Positions 28,245 through 38,168 of a DNA stretch of 64,000 nt are shown here, in pieces. Below the pieces are notes generated by a model. The model was not told where the DNA came from and made no database searches. It saw only the letters and a list, made by a program, of their open reading frames with translations. How positions within the stretch are numbered: the stretch's first letter is position 1; the number at the start of each line of letters is the position of its first letter. The DNA is from Pseudofrancisella aestuarii. GTDB taxonomy: Bacteria; Pseudomonadota; Gammaproteobacteria; Francisellales; Francisellaceae. The position numbers and the translations under genes were made by a program. The stretch spans positions 372,001-436,000 of the forward strand of contig NZ_QLIS02000002.1 in assembly GCF_003574475.2 (NCBI RefSeq). Reading direction: 5' to 3'.

Positions 28245-29783
28245 ATGAAGAAAATAGTTTTTTTTATAATTTTTTGTTTTAGTTTTTCTATAGTATTTGC
28301 TTATGATGATATGACTGTATTATCGTTAAATGATTTTCATGGACAAATGCAGCCTAGCAGGAACATGGTAGGAGCTGCAAAAATAGCAGCATTTATTCAA
28401 GATTATAAAAAAACGCATCCAAATTTAGTGGTGGTATCTGCGGGAGATAATTATCAAGGAACAGCTATTTCAAATATATCTCATGGAAAAGTAGTAAATG
28501 AGTTTTTTAATTATATTGATTTAAAGTTTTCTGCTGTGGGTAATCATGAGTTTGATTATGGTCAAGAATGGTTCAAAGTTTGGGCGAATAATGATTTTGA
28601 ATATTTAGCGTCAAATATATTTTATGAGGGATCAGAAAAACCACTTGATTATACTCAGCCTTATGGATATCAAACATTTGATGATGGTAAGACTATATAT
28701 TTTATAGGTTTGGCTACTTTAGAGACTCCAGAAACAACAGCAGAAAAAAATATAAGTAATCTTGAATTCACAAATCCAGTACCGAGCTCTAATAAGTGGG
28801 TTGAATATATTAATAATTATGAAAAAAATGGGTTGCCAAAGCCAGATGCTATAGTTCTTTTAACGCATATTCCTACAGAGCAAGATGCAAGTGGAAAAAT
28901 TTTCTATTTATCTACAAGAGAAGAGCTTAATAATGAAACAGAAATAGATTATGTAACTAAAAATATAAAAGGAGCTTCAGCGTTAATTTCTGGACATAGT
29001 CATAAGCTTGTAAATGGTTTTCTTAATGGTAAAGCGATTATACAAGGAGCTAGCCAAGGTAAGGATATTGGAGTTTTACATTATGATTGCCATACTAAGA
29101 AAGACTTATGTGCAGTTGCACCTGAAGTTATTAATTTAGCAGCAGCAACAGAAAATCTAAAAAATGATCCAAAAGTTTTAGAGATTATTGATAAATATTA
29201 TAATCAAGCAAAAGAAAAGCTTAATGAAGTTATTGCAATATCAGAAGAGGCATTATCAAATGAGCCAGCAGATAATGGATTTTATAACATTCAGCTTACA
29301 TATTTGATAGCTAATATCATGAAAGAAGCTACTAATAGTGATATAGCTTTGCAAAATACATATGGTGTTAGAAGGTCGCTACCAGTAGGTCAAATTACAT
29401 ATGGAATGATTTATGAGGCTCTACCTTTTGATAATATGGTTGTAGCCCTAAAGCTAAAAGGTAGCGATATTAGAAAAATTGTGGAACATAGTCTTCCTAA
29501 AGGAAAAGAAGAGCTTGGGGTGATTGCAGGTATAAAAGTATTTATTAGTTCTGATGGAGAGATTCAAAAAATTCTTATAAATGATAAGACTATAGAAGAT
29601 GATCGTTTATATAAGGTGGCAACTGTTGATTTCTTAGCAACAGGTGGCGATGGTTTTGATTTTTCAAATATGAAGGATTATAAGGATACTGGAGAACCAT
29701 CTAGGGATTTTGTTATAAGCTATTGGAAACAAAATGGTGTGCATTTGCCTAGAAGTTGGAAAAATATAACTATTACTAAGTAA
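28245..29783 (+). CDS. Secreted 5'-nucleotidase / metallophosphatase (UshA-like)
   Basis: A 512-aa protein with an N-terminal signal peptide (KKIVFFIIFCFSFSIVFA), hence periplasmic. The dinuclear-metal calcineurin-like motifs are LSLNDFHGQM, SAGDNYQGTA, AVGNHEFDYG, LTHIP and SGHSHKLVNG. A C-terminal 5'-nucleotidase domain (~330-505) includes LPFDNMVVALKLKGSDIRKI and ATGGDGFDF. Expected activity: dephosphorylation of extracellular nucleotides or UDP-sugars for salvage, complementing DeoD. It is cotranscribed with pheA and the YgjP-like gene. Confidence 0.87.
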   Translation: MKKIVFFIIFCFSFSIVFAYDDMTVLSLNDFHGQMQPSRNMVGAAKIAAFIQDYKKTHPNLVVVSAGDNYQGTAISNISHGKVVNEFFNYIDLKFSAVGNHEFDYGQEWFKVWANNDFEYLASNIFYEGSEKPLDYTQPYGYQTFDDGKTIYFIGLATLETPETTAEKNISNLEFTNPVPSSNKWVEYINNYEKNGLPKPDAIVLLTHIPTEQDASGKIFYLSTREELNNETEIDYVTKNIKGASALISGHSHKLVNGFLNGKAIIQGASQGKDIGVLHYDCHTKKDLCAVAPEVINLAAATENLKNDPKVLEIIDKYYNQAKEKLNEVIAISEEALSNEPADNGFYNIQLTYLIANIMKEATNSDIALQNTYGVRRSLPVGQITYGMIYEALPFDNMVVALKLKGSDIRKIVEHSLPKGKEELGVIAGIKVFISSDGEIQKILINDKTIEDDRLYKVATVDFLATGGDGFDFSNMKDYKDTGEPSRDFVISYWKQNGVHLPRSWKNITITK

Positions 29784-29786
29784 AGA

Positions 29787-30452
29787 ATGTTTGAGAAAGT
29801 AGAAATAACGTATAAAAGAGTTAAAAACTTAAAAATATCTGTAAAAGCTTCAGGCGTAAATGTTGTAGCTCCAATAGGTATTTCTCAAACGAAAATCTTA
29901 GATATATTGAAAGAAAAAGCTAAATGGATAGAAAAACAGCAAAATAGAATTAGTTTAAATAATAAGTTTGACTATTCTCAAGTAACATTTTCTAATATGG
30001 ATGAAGTATATTTTCTTGGAGAGAAGCATACAATTCAATTAATAGATTCGGTTAATAATTTAATTCATGAAAAAGATGGAGTTTTAAAATTTTACTTAAA
30101 TAGTAGCGTTATAAATAATGTTAAATTCAGACAGAAGTTGTTTCATGAATTTATCTTTGATAGAGCAGATATTATTTTAAATAATTTAGTCGCTAAATAC
30201 TTAAAAATTACAAATCAAGAAATAGAAAGAGTATCAATAAAGAAAATGAGAACACGATGGGGTTCTTGTAATCATGTGAAGCGAACTATTAATTTAAATG
30301 TTGATTTGATTTTAAGAAATATAAAATCAATTGAATATGTAGTTTTACATGAGATCGCTCATTTAACTCACCCAAATCATAGTAGAGAATTTTATAAATA
30401 TATAGAGCAATATATGCCTGATTGGAAGGCTAGAGAACGCGCTATTAAATAA
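29787..30452 (+). CDS. YgjP/M48-like zinc metallopeptidase
   Basis: A 221-aa protein of the YgjP (DUF45) metallopeptidase family. The zinc-binding HEIAHLTHPNHSREFYKYI follows the characteristic KKMRTRWGSCNHVKRTINLN segment. The N-terminus is an antiparallel sheet region typical of the family. Biological substrate unknown. It starts three bases after the nucleotidase stop, so it is translationally linked with it. Confidence 0.85.
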   Translation: MFEKVEITYKRVKNLKISVKASGVNVVAPIGISQTKILDILKEKAKWIEKQQNRISLNNKFDYSQVTFSNMDEVYFLGEKHTIQLIDSVNNLIHEKDGVLKFYLNSSVINNVKFRQKLFHEFIFDRADIILNNLVAKYLKITNQEIERVSIKKMRTRWGSCNHVKRTINLNVDLILRNIKSIEYVVLHEIAHLTHPNHSREFYKYIEQYMPDWKARERAIK

Positions 30453-30619
30453 AATTACATTATTACCAAATTGTGATATCATGATTTTCGGTTAAAAATA
30501 GCTTTATATGTTATGGTTATTCATCTGAAAATGCTGCTTTTTTAAAAAGTACTCTAGCGATGAAAGAAATATCATTGAAGATTAAAACGGTATATTATTA
30601 AATAAAAAAGGGGTGTTTT

Positions 30620-31993
30620 ATGGAAAGCACTTTTGAACTTTTTTCAATAGGTATAGGTCCCTCATCTTCTCATACAATAGGCCCAATGAGAGCAGGTTGT
30701 GATTTTGTTTCTATAAATGAAAATTTTCTAAAAGATACGACCAGAATAAAAATAGATTTATATGGCTCTCTTGCTTTAACAGGTAAAGGTCATAAAACAG
30801 ATTATGCTGCTATTTTAGGGATTATGGGATTTTTACCAGAGTCAATAGATATTGAGTTGGCTAAAAAGTTATACGAAGAGTGTCTTCTAAATAAAAAAAT
30901 AAGTTTAAAAAACGAACATGTATTAGATTTTGATTATGATAGGGATTTAGAATTTCATTTTAAAGAGTTTTTGCCAGAGCATGCTAATGGCATGAGATTT
31001 TCGCTTTTCAATAATGATGAGCTTCTCACCTCTAAAGAGTATTTTTCCATTGGTGGAGGATTTATTGTCGATAAGAAACAAATTAAAAAAGATGAGATTC
31101 CTACAGAAATAACTTGTAATAAACCATATCGTTTTGCGACTATGAAGGAATTAGCTAACCTTTGTGAATCAGCTAATAAAAGTATTGCTCAATTAATGTT
31201 TGATAATGAAATAGCGGTATTTGGTGAAGGGGTTGCTATAGAGAAGCTAAATGCTATTTGGAATGTGATGGAGCTTTCTATAGAGAAAGGTCTAACCTCT
31301 AAAGAGGGGATTTTGCCTGGAGGATTAAAGGTAAGGAGACGTGCCCCAAGCTTATATAAGAAACTTAGAGATTTAAATACAGAAATAACAGACTTTAATT
31401 ATCTAAATGCTTATGCCATAGCTGTGAATGAGCAAAATGCTTGTGGTGAAAGAGTTGTTACTGCACCAACAAATGGAGCTGCTGGAGTGATACCAGCTGT
31501 TTTGAAATACTATTTAGAAGTTAATAATATCGCTGATGAGTCAAAGAGACTGAAAGTAATTAAAGAGTATTTATTTACTTGTGCAGCAGTAGGTATTTTA
31601 TATAAAACAGGTGCTTCAATTTCCGCAGCTGAGGTTGGATGTCAAGGGGAAGTTGGAGTAGCTTGCTCCATGGCGGCAGCAGGATACTGTGCTTTGCTTG
31701 GTGGCGATGTTAATTCTATTGAATCAGCGGCTGAAATAGCTATGGAGCATAATCTTGGACTTACTTGTGACCCTATTGGTGGATTAGTGCAAATTCCTTG
31801 TATAGAAAGAAATGCGATGGGAGCTGTTCAGGCCATAAATGCTGCAAAGCTTGCTCATCTAGATAGTGGAGAAAAACATTTTGTCGGTTTAGATTACGCT
31901 ATTAAGGTTATGTTTGAAACAGGCTTGGATATGAATACTAAGTATAAAGAAACCTCTCTTGGTGGTTTAGCTGTTAATGTCCCTATTTGTTAA
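30620..31993 (+). CDS. sdaA: L-serine dehydratase, single-chain iron-sulfur type
   Basis: A 457-aa [4Fe-4S] enzyme deaminating L-serine to pyruvate and ammonia. The N-terminal beta-domain starts [19 protein letters not shown]. The catalytic domain has the cluster cysteines in [40 protein letters not shown] and the chain end. Family knowledge: the C-terminal cysteine acts as an intramolecular ligand; here the protein ends VNVPIC, fitting that. A good AAGGGG ribosome site precedes ATG. The 167-base gap upstream holds no gene I can support. Confidence 0.94.
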   Translation: MESTFELFSIGIGPSSSHTIGPMRAGCDFVSINENFLKDTTRIKIDLYGSLALTGKGHKTDYAAILGIMGFLPESIDIELAKKLYEECLLNKKISLKNEHVLDFDYDRDLEFHFKEFLPEHANGMRFSLFNNDELLTSKEYFSIGGGFIVDKKQIKKDEIPTEITCNKPYRFATMKELANLCESANKSIAQLMFDNEIAVFGEGVAIEKLNAIWNVMELSIEKGLTSKEGILPGGLKVRRRAPSLYKKLRDLNTEITDFNYLNAYAIAVNEQNACGERVVTAPTNGAAGVIPAVLKYYLEVNNIADESKRLKVIKEYLFTCAAVGILYKTGASISAAEVGCQGEVGVACSMAAAGYCALLGGDVNSIESAAEIAMEHNLGLTCDPIGGLVQIPCIERNAMGAVQAINAAKLAHLDSGEKHFVGLDYAIKVMFETGLDMNTKYKETSLGGLAVNVPIC

Positions 31994-32010
31994 ATTTCAA
32001 TAGTGGTAAA

Positions 32011-32031
32011 ATTATACTAATCTAGTATAAT
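32011..32031. promoter_or_regulatory. Perfect 9-3-9 palindrome upstream of sufS
   Basis: ATTATACTA (32011-32019) and TAGTATAAT (32023-32031) form a perfect inverted repeat with a three-base spacer. The right arm contains a consensus -10 hexamer TATAAT at 32026-32031. It is 45 bases before the sufS start, so it is a candidate operator over the suf promoter. It lies 18 bases after the sdaA stop, but its lack of GC pairs argues against a terminator. Confidence 0.5.
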
Positions 32032-32075
32032 TGTTTAGTTCCTTGTTTTAGAATAATTTAAGTATTTAAAATAAT

Positions 32076-33299
32076 ATGTATGATGTTATAAAAATAAGAA
32101 AAGATTTTCCTTTTCTTAGTCAAACTATAAATGATAAGCCTGTTATCTTTTTTGATACGGGAGCTTCTGCACAAAAGCCTAAAGTGGTTATAGATGCAAT
32201 AGCAGATGCATATGCTTTTAGTTATGCAAATGTTCATAGAGGGGTGTACTTTTTAAGCCAAGAAGCAAGTGGTAAGTATGAAAGAGTTAGAGGGTTGGTT
32301 AAAGAATTTATTAACGCATTTAGAGAAGAAGAGATTGTTTTAACAAAAGGAACAACTGATTCAATAAATATATTGGCTTCTTCACTAGGAGAATGGTATT
32401 TAACCAAAGGCGATGAAGTTATTGTTACTGAGATGGAGCATCATGCAAACTTTGTACCATGGCAAATGTTGTGTTACAAAAATGATCTAGAATTTAAAGT
32501 TGCAAAAGTGAAAGATAATGGTGATTTAGATATAAAACAACTTCTATCTTTGGTTACTAGTAAAACAAAGGTTTTAGCTATCACACAGTGTTCAAATGTG
32601 TTGGGAACTATTAATCCAATAAAAGAGATTGTTAAAGAAGTTAAGAAAATTAATCCAAAAATTTTAGTTGTTGTTGATGGTGCGCAAGCTATAATACATC
32701 AATCTGTGGATGTGCAAGATTTAGGTTGTGATTTTTTTGTTTTCTCAGGACATAAGTTATATGGAGCTACTGGAGCAGGAGCTTTGTATGGGAAGTATGA
32801 ACTTTTAGATCAAATGCCTCCAGCTAGGTATGGTGGCGATATGGTTGATATGGTTAGTATTGAGAAAACTACTTTTGCTAAGGCGCCACTTAAGTTTGAA
32901 GCAGGAACGCCAGATATCATAGGCACTGTTGGGCTTGGGGAAGCGATTAAGTATATAAATTCCATAGGGATGAAAAATATAGAAGAGCATGAGCAAAAGC
33001 TTCTGAAATATGCGACTAAGTTATTAAAAGAGATTGAAGGCTTAAAAATCATTGGTGAGTCTGAACACAAAGCTGGTGTGATCACTTTCATTGTTGATGG
33101 TTGTCACTCTAGTGATATAGGCGAATTGTTAGCTATTAAAGGCATTTGCGTTAGGACTGGGCAACATTGTGCACATCCACTTATGCAAAGATTTGGTTTA
33201 ACTTCTACAGTTAGAATGTCTTTTGGAATGTATAATACTTTTGATGAGATTGATACATTTGTGTTAGCTTTAAAAAGAGTGATAAAACAATTAAAATAA
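32076..33299 (+). CDS. sufS: Cysteine desulfurase SufS
   Basis: A 407-aa PLP enzyme extracting sulfur from cysteine for Fe-S cluster assembly. The PLP lysine lies in FFVFSGHKLYGATGAGALYG. The catalytic cysteine is in the group-II motif VRTGQHCAHPLM. VHRGVYFLSQEAS is the usual SufS N-terminal segment. It heads a tight run with an A-type carrier and SufT, but no sufBCD scaffold genes are in this window. Regulation may involve the palindrome at 32011-32031. Confidence 0.93.
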   Translation: MYDVIKIRKDFPFLSQTINDKPVIFFDTGASAQKPKVVIDAIADAYAFSYANVHRGVYFLSQEASGKYERVRGLVKEFINAFREEEIVLTKGTTDSINILASSLGEWYLTKGDEVIVTEMEHHANFVPWQMLCYKNDLEFKVAKVKDNGDLDIKQLLSLVTSKTKVLAITQCSNVLGTINPIKEIVKEVKKINPKILVVVDGAQAIIHQSVDVQDLGCDFFVFSGHKLYGATGAGALYGKYELLDQMPPARYGGDMVDMVSIEKTTFAKAPLKFEAGTPDIIGTVGLGEAIKYINSIGMKNIEEHEQKLLKYATKLLKEIEGLKIIGESEHKAGVITFIVDGCHSSDIGELLAIKGICVRTGQHCAHPLMQRFGLTSTVRMSFGMYNTFDEIDTFVLALKRVIKQLK

Positions 33300-33322
33300 C
33301 ATTTATATTTTAAAGAGGATTT

Positions 33323-33676
33323 ATGGTTGAAGTATTTGACCCTAATAAGAATATTTTAAATATTACAGAAGCAGCAGCTAAACATTTTAGAAAGCACTTA
33401 GAAAAAGAAAGTGGAAGTGTGGGTGTTTATATAGGCACTAAACTTATGGGATGTTCTGGACTTGCGTATGATGTTGAATTTGTTAAAGAAAAACCGGCCG
33501 ATGTCACGGAAACAAATTTGTTTGATATAAAGTTTTTTATTTCAAATAAATCTAGAGATTTTCTCAACGGTTTGAAAATAGACTATGTTAAGCATGATTT
33601 TGGCTTATATAAATTAGAATACACAAATCCAAACGAGTCAGCTCGTTGTGGTTGTGGTGAAAGTTTTACTGTATAG
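33323..33676 (+). CDS. A-type Fe-S carrier (IscA/SufA/ErpA family)
   Basis: A 117-aa carrier delivering Fe-S clusters to apoproteins. All three conserved cysteines are present: LMGCSGLAYDVEF and the C-terminal SARCGCGESFTV. IscA, SufA and ErpA cannot be separated by eye. It sits 23 bases after sufS with an AGAGGA ribosome site and 11 bases before sufT, fitting a SufA-like role. Confidence 0.92.
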   Translation: MVEVFDPNKNILNITEAAAKHFRKHLEKESGSVGVYIGTKLMGCSGLAYDVEFVKEKPADVTETNLFDIKFFISNKSRDFLNGLKIDYVKHDFGLYKLEYTNPNESARCGCGESFTV

Positions 33677-33687
33677 AGAGTGATTTA

Positions 33688-34239
33688 ATGAAACCGACTG
33701 ATGTTACTATTATAAGACGAGAGGTTGTAGCTGTTGCAGTTCCTTTCGGTAATGAAATTACATTAATGCCAGGGCAAGAGGCACTAGTTACTCAAGATAA
33801 AGGAGGGAGTTTTACTTTAAATGTAAATGGCAATCTTCTTCACTTGGATGGCAAAGACGCTGATGCAATTGGCAAAGCGATAGTTAAGTATCCAGTAGAA
33901 AAGTATGATATCAAACCGGGAGATCCAATAAACATGGATGCTATTTGGGATCAGATGAAAACTGTATATGATCCAGAAATTCCTGTTAATATAGTTGATT
34001 TAGGTTTGGTTTATAATGTTTCTACTAGAGAGTTAGAGAGTGGCAATTTCCATGTTATTGTTGATATGACATTAACAGCTCCTGGATGTGGAATGGGCCC
34101 GATTCTTATGAAAGATGTAGAAACTAGAGTGGCTATGCTACCAAATGTTGATAAGGTTGATGTTATAATGGTGTTTGATCCACCATGGAATTCTGAATTA
34201 ATGACAGAAGAAGCTAAGTTAGAGTTAGGATTATTTTAG
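33688..34239 (+). CDS. sufT: Fe-S maturation protein SufT (DUF59/MIP18 family)
   Basis: A 183-aa protein. An N-terminal SufT-specific extension (~1-80) is followed by a DUF59 domain (~85-175). The domain carries DPEIPVNIVDLGLVYNV and the TAPGCGMGPIL motif with the hypothetically metal-binding cysteine. Known family role: accessory factor in Fe-S cluster maturation. It lies between the A-type carrier and coaD, supporting an Fe-S operon. Confidence 0.9.
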   Translation: MKPTDVTIIRREVVAVAVPFGNEITLMPGQEALVTQDKGGSFTLNVNGNLLHLDGKDADAIGKAIVKYPVEKYDIKPGDPINMDAIWDQMKTVYDPEIPVNIVDLGLVYNVSTRELESGNFHVIVDMTLTAPGCGMGPILMKDVETRVAMLPNVDKVDVIMVFDPPWNSELMTEEAKLELGLF

Positions 34240-34244
34240 ACTAT

Positions 34245-34987
<743 letters not shown>

Positions 34988-35188
34988 TTAATAAATATTT
35001 TTATAAAAACTAAGCAATTTTATGTCAAATATTCTTAAAACATGTATTTTAAAATAACGTAAAAATATATTGGTAGCTTTAGTTTAACAAGGTTTCTTAA
35101 TTTATTTCTGAATTGAAAATCTTATTAACTTAAATTTTTCTTAAAATTTTTCTTGATTATAAACTTTCTTTTATCTAGAATATTTGCA

Positions 35189-35206
35189 TTGACTATTTCC
35201 AGTCAA
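35189..35206. promoter_or_regulatory. Palindrome/-35 element upstream of fopA
   Basis: TTGACT (35189-35194) and AGTCAA (35201-35206) form a perfect inverted repeat with a six-base spacer. The left arm is a near-consensus -35. A 17-base spacer would put TTTTAT at 35212-35217 as -10. It lies in the 263-base AT-rich gap before fopA and may combine a promoter and an operator. Confidence 0.4.
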
Positions 35207-35250
35207 GAAAATTTTATTAAATGTTATAAAATCTATAGAGGAGATTTTTG

Positions 35251-36378
35251 ATGAAATTAAGAAGTATGGCTATTGCTACGTCTTTGTTGTTTGGTTCAGC
35301 TAGTTTTTCTTTTGCTGATAATATAATCGATGCATTTGGAAGTACTTGGGGAAGTATTACTAATAGCGATAACACTTGGGGTCCTCAAGATAGGACGGGT
35401 CAATGGTATTTAGGTGTAGATGCTAATGGTCTTGCTGGAACTCCTAACTCTCCATCAGGTGCTGGCGCTAACTTCATAATGGGTTATAACATTAATAAAT
35501 ATTTTGCTGTGCAATATAACCAATTGGTTGGTAGAGACTTTGCTGGTCTAGGTGAAGGTGTTATCAATTTTAGTAACAGTACAATGTTTACTCCATACGC
35601 TGCAGGTGGTGCCGGTTGGGCAAACTTAGCAGGTCAAGCAACTGGGGCTTGGGATGTTGGTGGAGGTCTTAAGTTTGAACTTTCTAGAAATGTTCAAGCG
35701 AGTGTTGATTATAGATATATTCAAACAATGGCACCTAGTAATGTTTCTGGGGCAAATGGTAGAGCCGGTACTAATATGATAGGTGCTGGATTAACTTGGT
35801 TCTTTGGCGGAAAAGAAGATAATACAGTTAATACATCTAATATTAAAGATAATGGTGCTACAACTGCTGCAGAAACTACTGGTGCATCTGCTTTACCAAC
35901 TATAGATGAGGGTAAATACAATCTTCCTGAAGGTATTAAGCAATGTGAAGGTAACTTCAACTTAACAAAAGATGGAGTTGCTTGCTATACAGTTGATGGC
36001 GATGATGTTACTGTATATTTAGATACTAAGTTTGCTTATGATAGTGCTGAGTTAAATACTAAAGGCAAAGCGGCAATAGCTAGTTTTGTTAAATTTGTAA
36101 ATAGTTATGATATAGCTAAAGTAACAGTTAAAGGTTATGCTTCTCAAGGTAAAACTGGTCCTCTTTATGAGAAGTATAATAAAGACCTTTCTGAAAGAAG
36201 AGCAGCATCTGTTTCTAACTATATGAAGCAATTAGGTCTTGATGATACAAAAATTGACACTAAAGGCTTTGGTTATGAGTTTCCATTAGTTCCTAATACA
36301 AACTCTGAGAACAAAGGTTATAATCAAAGAGCTCAAGCAAGTGTTTCAGCGCCTTTAAAAGAAGAAGCTTCTAACTAA
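35251..36378 (+). CDS. fopA: Outer membrane protein FopA (OmpA family)
   Basis: A 375-aa outer-membrane protein. A signal peptide ends at SFSFA-DN. An N-terminal eight-stranded barrel (~35-190) contains GQWYLGVDANGLAGTPNSPS. A low-complexity linker follows, then a C-terminal OmpA peptidoglycan-binding domain (~245-370) with DTKFAYDSAELNTKGKAAI and DLSERRAASVSNYMKQLG. This matches the major Francisella antigen FopA. ATG at 35251 (AGAGGAG upstream) is preferred over a TTG one codon earlier. A strong terminator follows. Confidence 0.85.
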   Translation: MKLRSMAIATSLLFGSASFSFADNIIDAFGSTWGSITNSDNTWGPQDRTGQWYLGVDANGLAGTPNSPSGAGANFIMGYNINKYFAVQYNQLVGRDFAGLGEGVINFSNSTMFTPYAAGGAGWANLAGQATGAWDVGGGLKFELSRNVQASVDYRYIQTMAPSNVSGANGRAGTNMIGAGLTWFFGGKEDNTVNTSNIKDNGATTAAETTGASALPTIDEGKYNLPEGIKQCEGNFNLTKDGVACYTVDGDDVTVYLDTKFAYDSAELNTKGKAAIASFVKFVNSYDIAKVTVKGYASQGKTGPLYEKYNKDLSERRAASVSNYMKQLGLDDTKIDTKGFGYEFPLVPNTNSENKGYNQRAQASVSAPLKEEASN

Positions 36379-36408
36379 TATATTTACTACAATCAATTAT
36401 TTATTCTT

Positions 36409-36447
36409 AAAAGCTTAGAGTTTATAATATTTAGACTCTAAGCTTTT
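36409..36447 (+). terminator. Intrinsic terminator of fopA
   Basis: A perfect 13-bp stem AAAAGCTTAGAGT (36409-36421) and ACTCTAAGCTTTT (36435-36447) flanks a 13-base loop and ends in T-rich sequence (TTTTCTTATTTTT). It sits 31 bases after the fopA stop and immediately before trmL. Confidence 0.85.
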
Positions 36448-36460
36448 CTTATTTTTAGAT

Positions 36461-36928
36461 ATGTTAAATATTGTTCTTTATGAGCCTGAAATTCCTCCAA
36501 ATACTGGCAATATAATTCGTTTATGTGCTAATGTGGGTGCAAGTTTGCATCTTATTGAGCCACTAGGATTTAAGCTTGATGATAAGCAGTTAAGAAGAGC
36601 GGGTTTAGATTATCATGAGTTTGCAAGTATTAAAATATATAAAGATTTTAAAGATTTTATTGAGCAAAACAAAGATAAGCAGATTTGGGCTTGTACCACT
36701 AAAGCTAGTAGTTATTATCATCAAGTAAAGTTTTCTAAAGATGATATGCTTTTGTTTGGTCCAGAGACTAGGGGGCTACCTGCTGAGATTCTAGAATATT
36801 TGGGAGAAACACAAATTAAAATCCCTATGAATAAGAATAGTAGAAGTCTAAATTTATCGAATGCAGTGGCTGTTATTTTATATGGGGCATTAGACAATAT
36901 TGGTTTTGAAAACTTACAATTAATTTAA
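36461..36928 (+). CDS. trmL: tRNA (cytidine/uridine-2'-O-)-methyltransferase TrmL
   Basis: A 155-aa SPOUT methyltransferase modifying the wobble base of tRNA-Leu isoacceptors. The start [20 protein letters not shown], the middle [11 protein letters not shown] and the knot region [20 protein letters not shown] are characteristic. Normal length. Its stop overlaps the convergent PotF-like gene by nine bases. Confidence 0.94.
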   Translation: MLNIVLYEPEIPPNTGNIIRLCANVGASLHLIEPLGFKLDDKQLRRAGLDYHEFASIKIYKDFKDFIEQNKDKQIWACTTKASSYYHQVKFSKDDMLLFGPETRGLPAEILEYLGETQIKIPMNKNSRSLNLSNAVAVILYGALDNIGFENLQLI

Positions 36929-38113
36929 TTTGTTTTCTTTATAAAATTTTGGCTCAAATCTTATACCGTATTTTACATTCATCCACATTCTACTAATAAA
37001 TGATTGTGTTTCAGCATCGTGAATATTTAATACATACATTTTTTCTAACATTTCATTAGTGGGTTTTATATTTGTATCATTGAATAGTTTTGATAGGTAT
37101 TTTTCATTACCAGTCATAGCATTTGGTTGATATAAATAATTACTATTTTGAGCTGCAACATAAGGATCAATTATGTAATTTATAAGCTCATAAACTTTAT
37201 CTAAATTTTTAGCACCTTTAGGAATCATTAACATATCAAACCAGATGTTAGTCCCTTCTTTAGGAACAATATATTCTAGTGTAATATCTGGATTTATTTC
37301 TTTTGCTCTCTCAACAGATCTTACCACATCACCAGAATATCCCATTACTAAACAGAGATTTCCAGCTGTAAAGTCATTTTGATATTTATTACTATCAAAA
37401 TACTTAATGTAAGGCCTTACATTATCAATCAGATATAGTGCGGCTTCTTCATAGGCTGCTTTATCTGTTGTATTTGGGTCTATACCTTTATAGAAGAAAT
37501 AGTTGCCAAAGATTTGTTCAGGTTCATCTAATAGGGATATTCCACAATTGGAAAGCTTACTTAAATATTCAGGATTAAAAACATAATTCCAGCTATTTGG
37601 TATAGCATCTTTACCTAGCCTTTCTTGAATTTGCTCTTTGTTATAAGCAAGTCCAGTTGTGCCATAGCTATAAACTATTCCATACTTATTGTCAGGATCA
37701 TTTATTTCTGAGATTTTATTGTAGATAATGTCATTTTTATATTTTAAATTTGGTAGCTTTGATTTATCTAATTCTATAAGAGCATTAGATTGGATTTCAC
37801 TTGGTAGATATAGTGAGCCTTGTTCAATTAAATCAAAACCTGATGAACCTGTTAAAACTTTTGTTCTTGTCATGTTGTCATCAGATGTGTAAATATATTT
37901 TACTTGAGTATTACTAAGCTTAGAAAAACAAGGGATAATATTGGGTGAAATATAGTCAGCCCAATTTGTAAAATTTAGCATCTGTCTCTCATCAGTTTTT
38001 GTAAGAGGGGTCTTTAAGATACTATTCTTACAGATATATTTACTATCTTTAGCGTATAAGCTTGAAGCTGAAGTAAGCATTAAAGCAAGTGTTAAATATT
38101 TTACTTTTTCCAT
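36920..38113 (-). CDS. potF: Putrescine/spermidine-binding periplasmic protein (PotF/PotD type)
   Basis: A 397-aa solute-binding protein with signal peptide ([18 protein letters not shown]). The polyamine-binding region includes [18 protein letters not shown] and [17 protein letters not shown], then [15 protein letters not shown]. The C-terminal half contains [13 protein letters not shown] and [11 protein letters not shown], matching PotF/PotD. It is probably the receptor for the PotGHI transporter encoded at 15236-18066, ~19 kb away. It is monocistronic and convergent with trmL. Confidence 0.87.
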   Translation of the reverse strand: MEKVKYLTLALMLTSASSLYAKDSKYICKNSILKTPLTKTDERQMLNFTNWADYISPNIIPCFSKLSNTQVKYIYTSDDNMTRTKVLTGSSGFDLIEQGSLYLPSEIQSNALIELDKSKLPNLKYKNDIIYNKISEINDPDNKYGIVYSYGTTGLAYNKEQIQERLGKDAIPNSWNYVFNPEYLSKLSNCGISLLDEPEQIFGNYFFYKGIDPNTTDKAAYEEAALYLIDNVRPYIKYFDSNKYQNDFTAGNLCLVMGYSGDVVRSVERAKEINPDITLEYIVPKEGTNIWFDMLMIPKGAKNLDKVYELINYIIDPYVAAQNSNYLYQPNAMTGNEKYLSKLFNDTNIKPTNEMLEKMYVLNIHDAETQSFISRMWMNVKYGIRFEPKFYKENKLN

Positions 38114-38168
38114 CTTAATTTAAACTTAATGATCCCTTGTTCTAATTCGGTATAAAGTATATACTAAA

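Noticed and set aside
30453-30619. Possible coding remnant (frame reading YGYSSENAAFLKST) before sdaA
   Set aside because: About 30 open codons without a start or recognisable family; too short to call a pseudogene.
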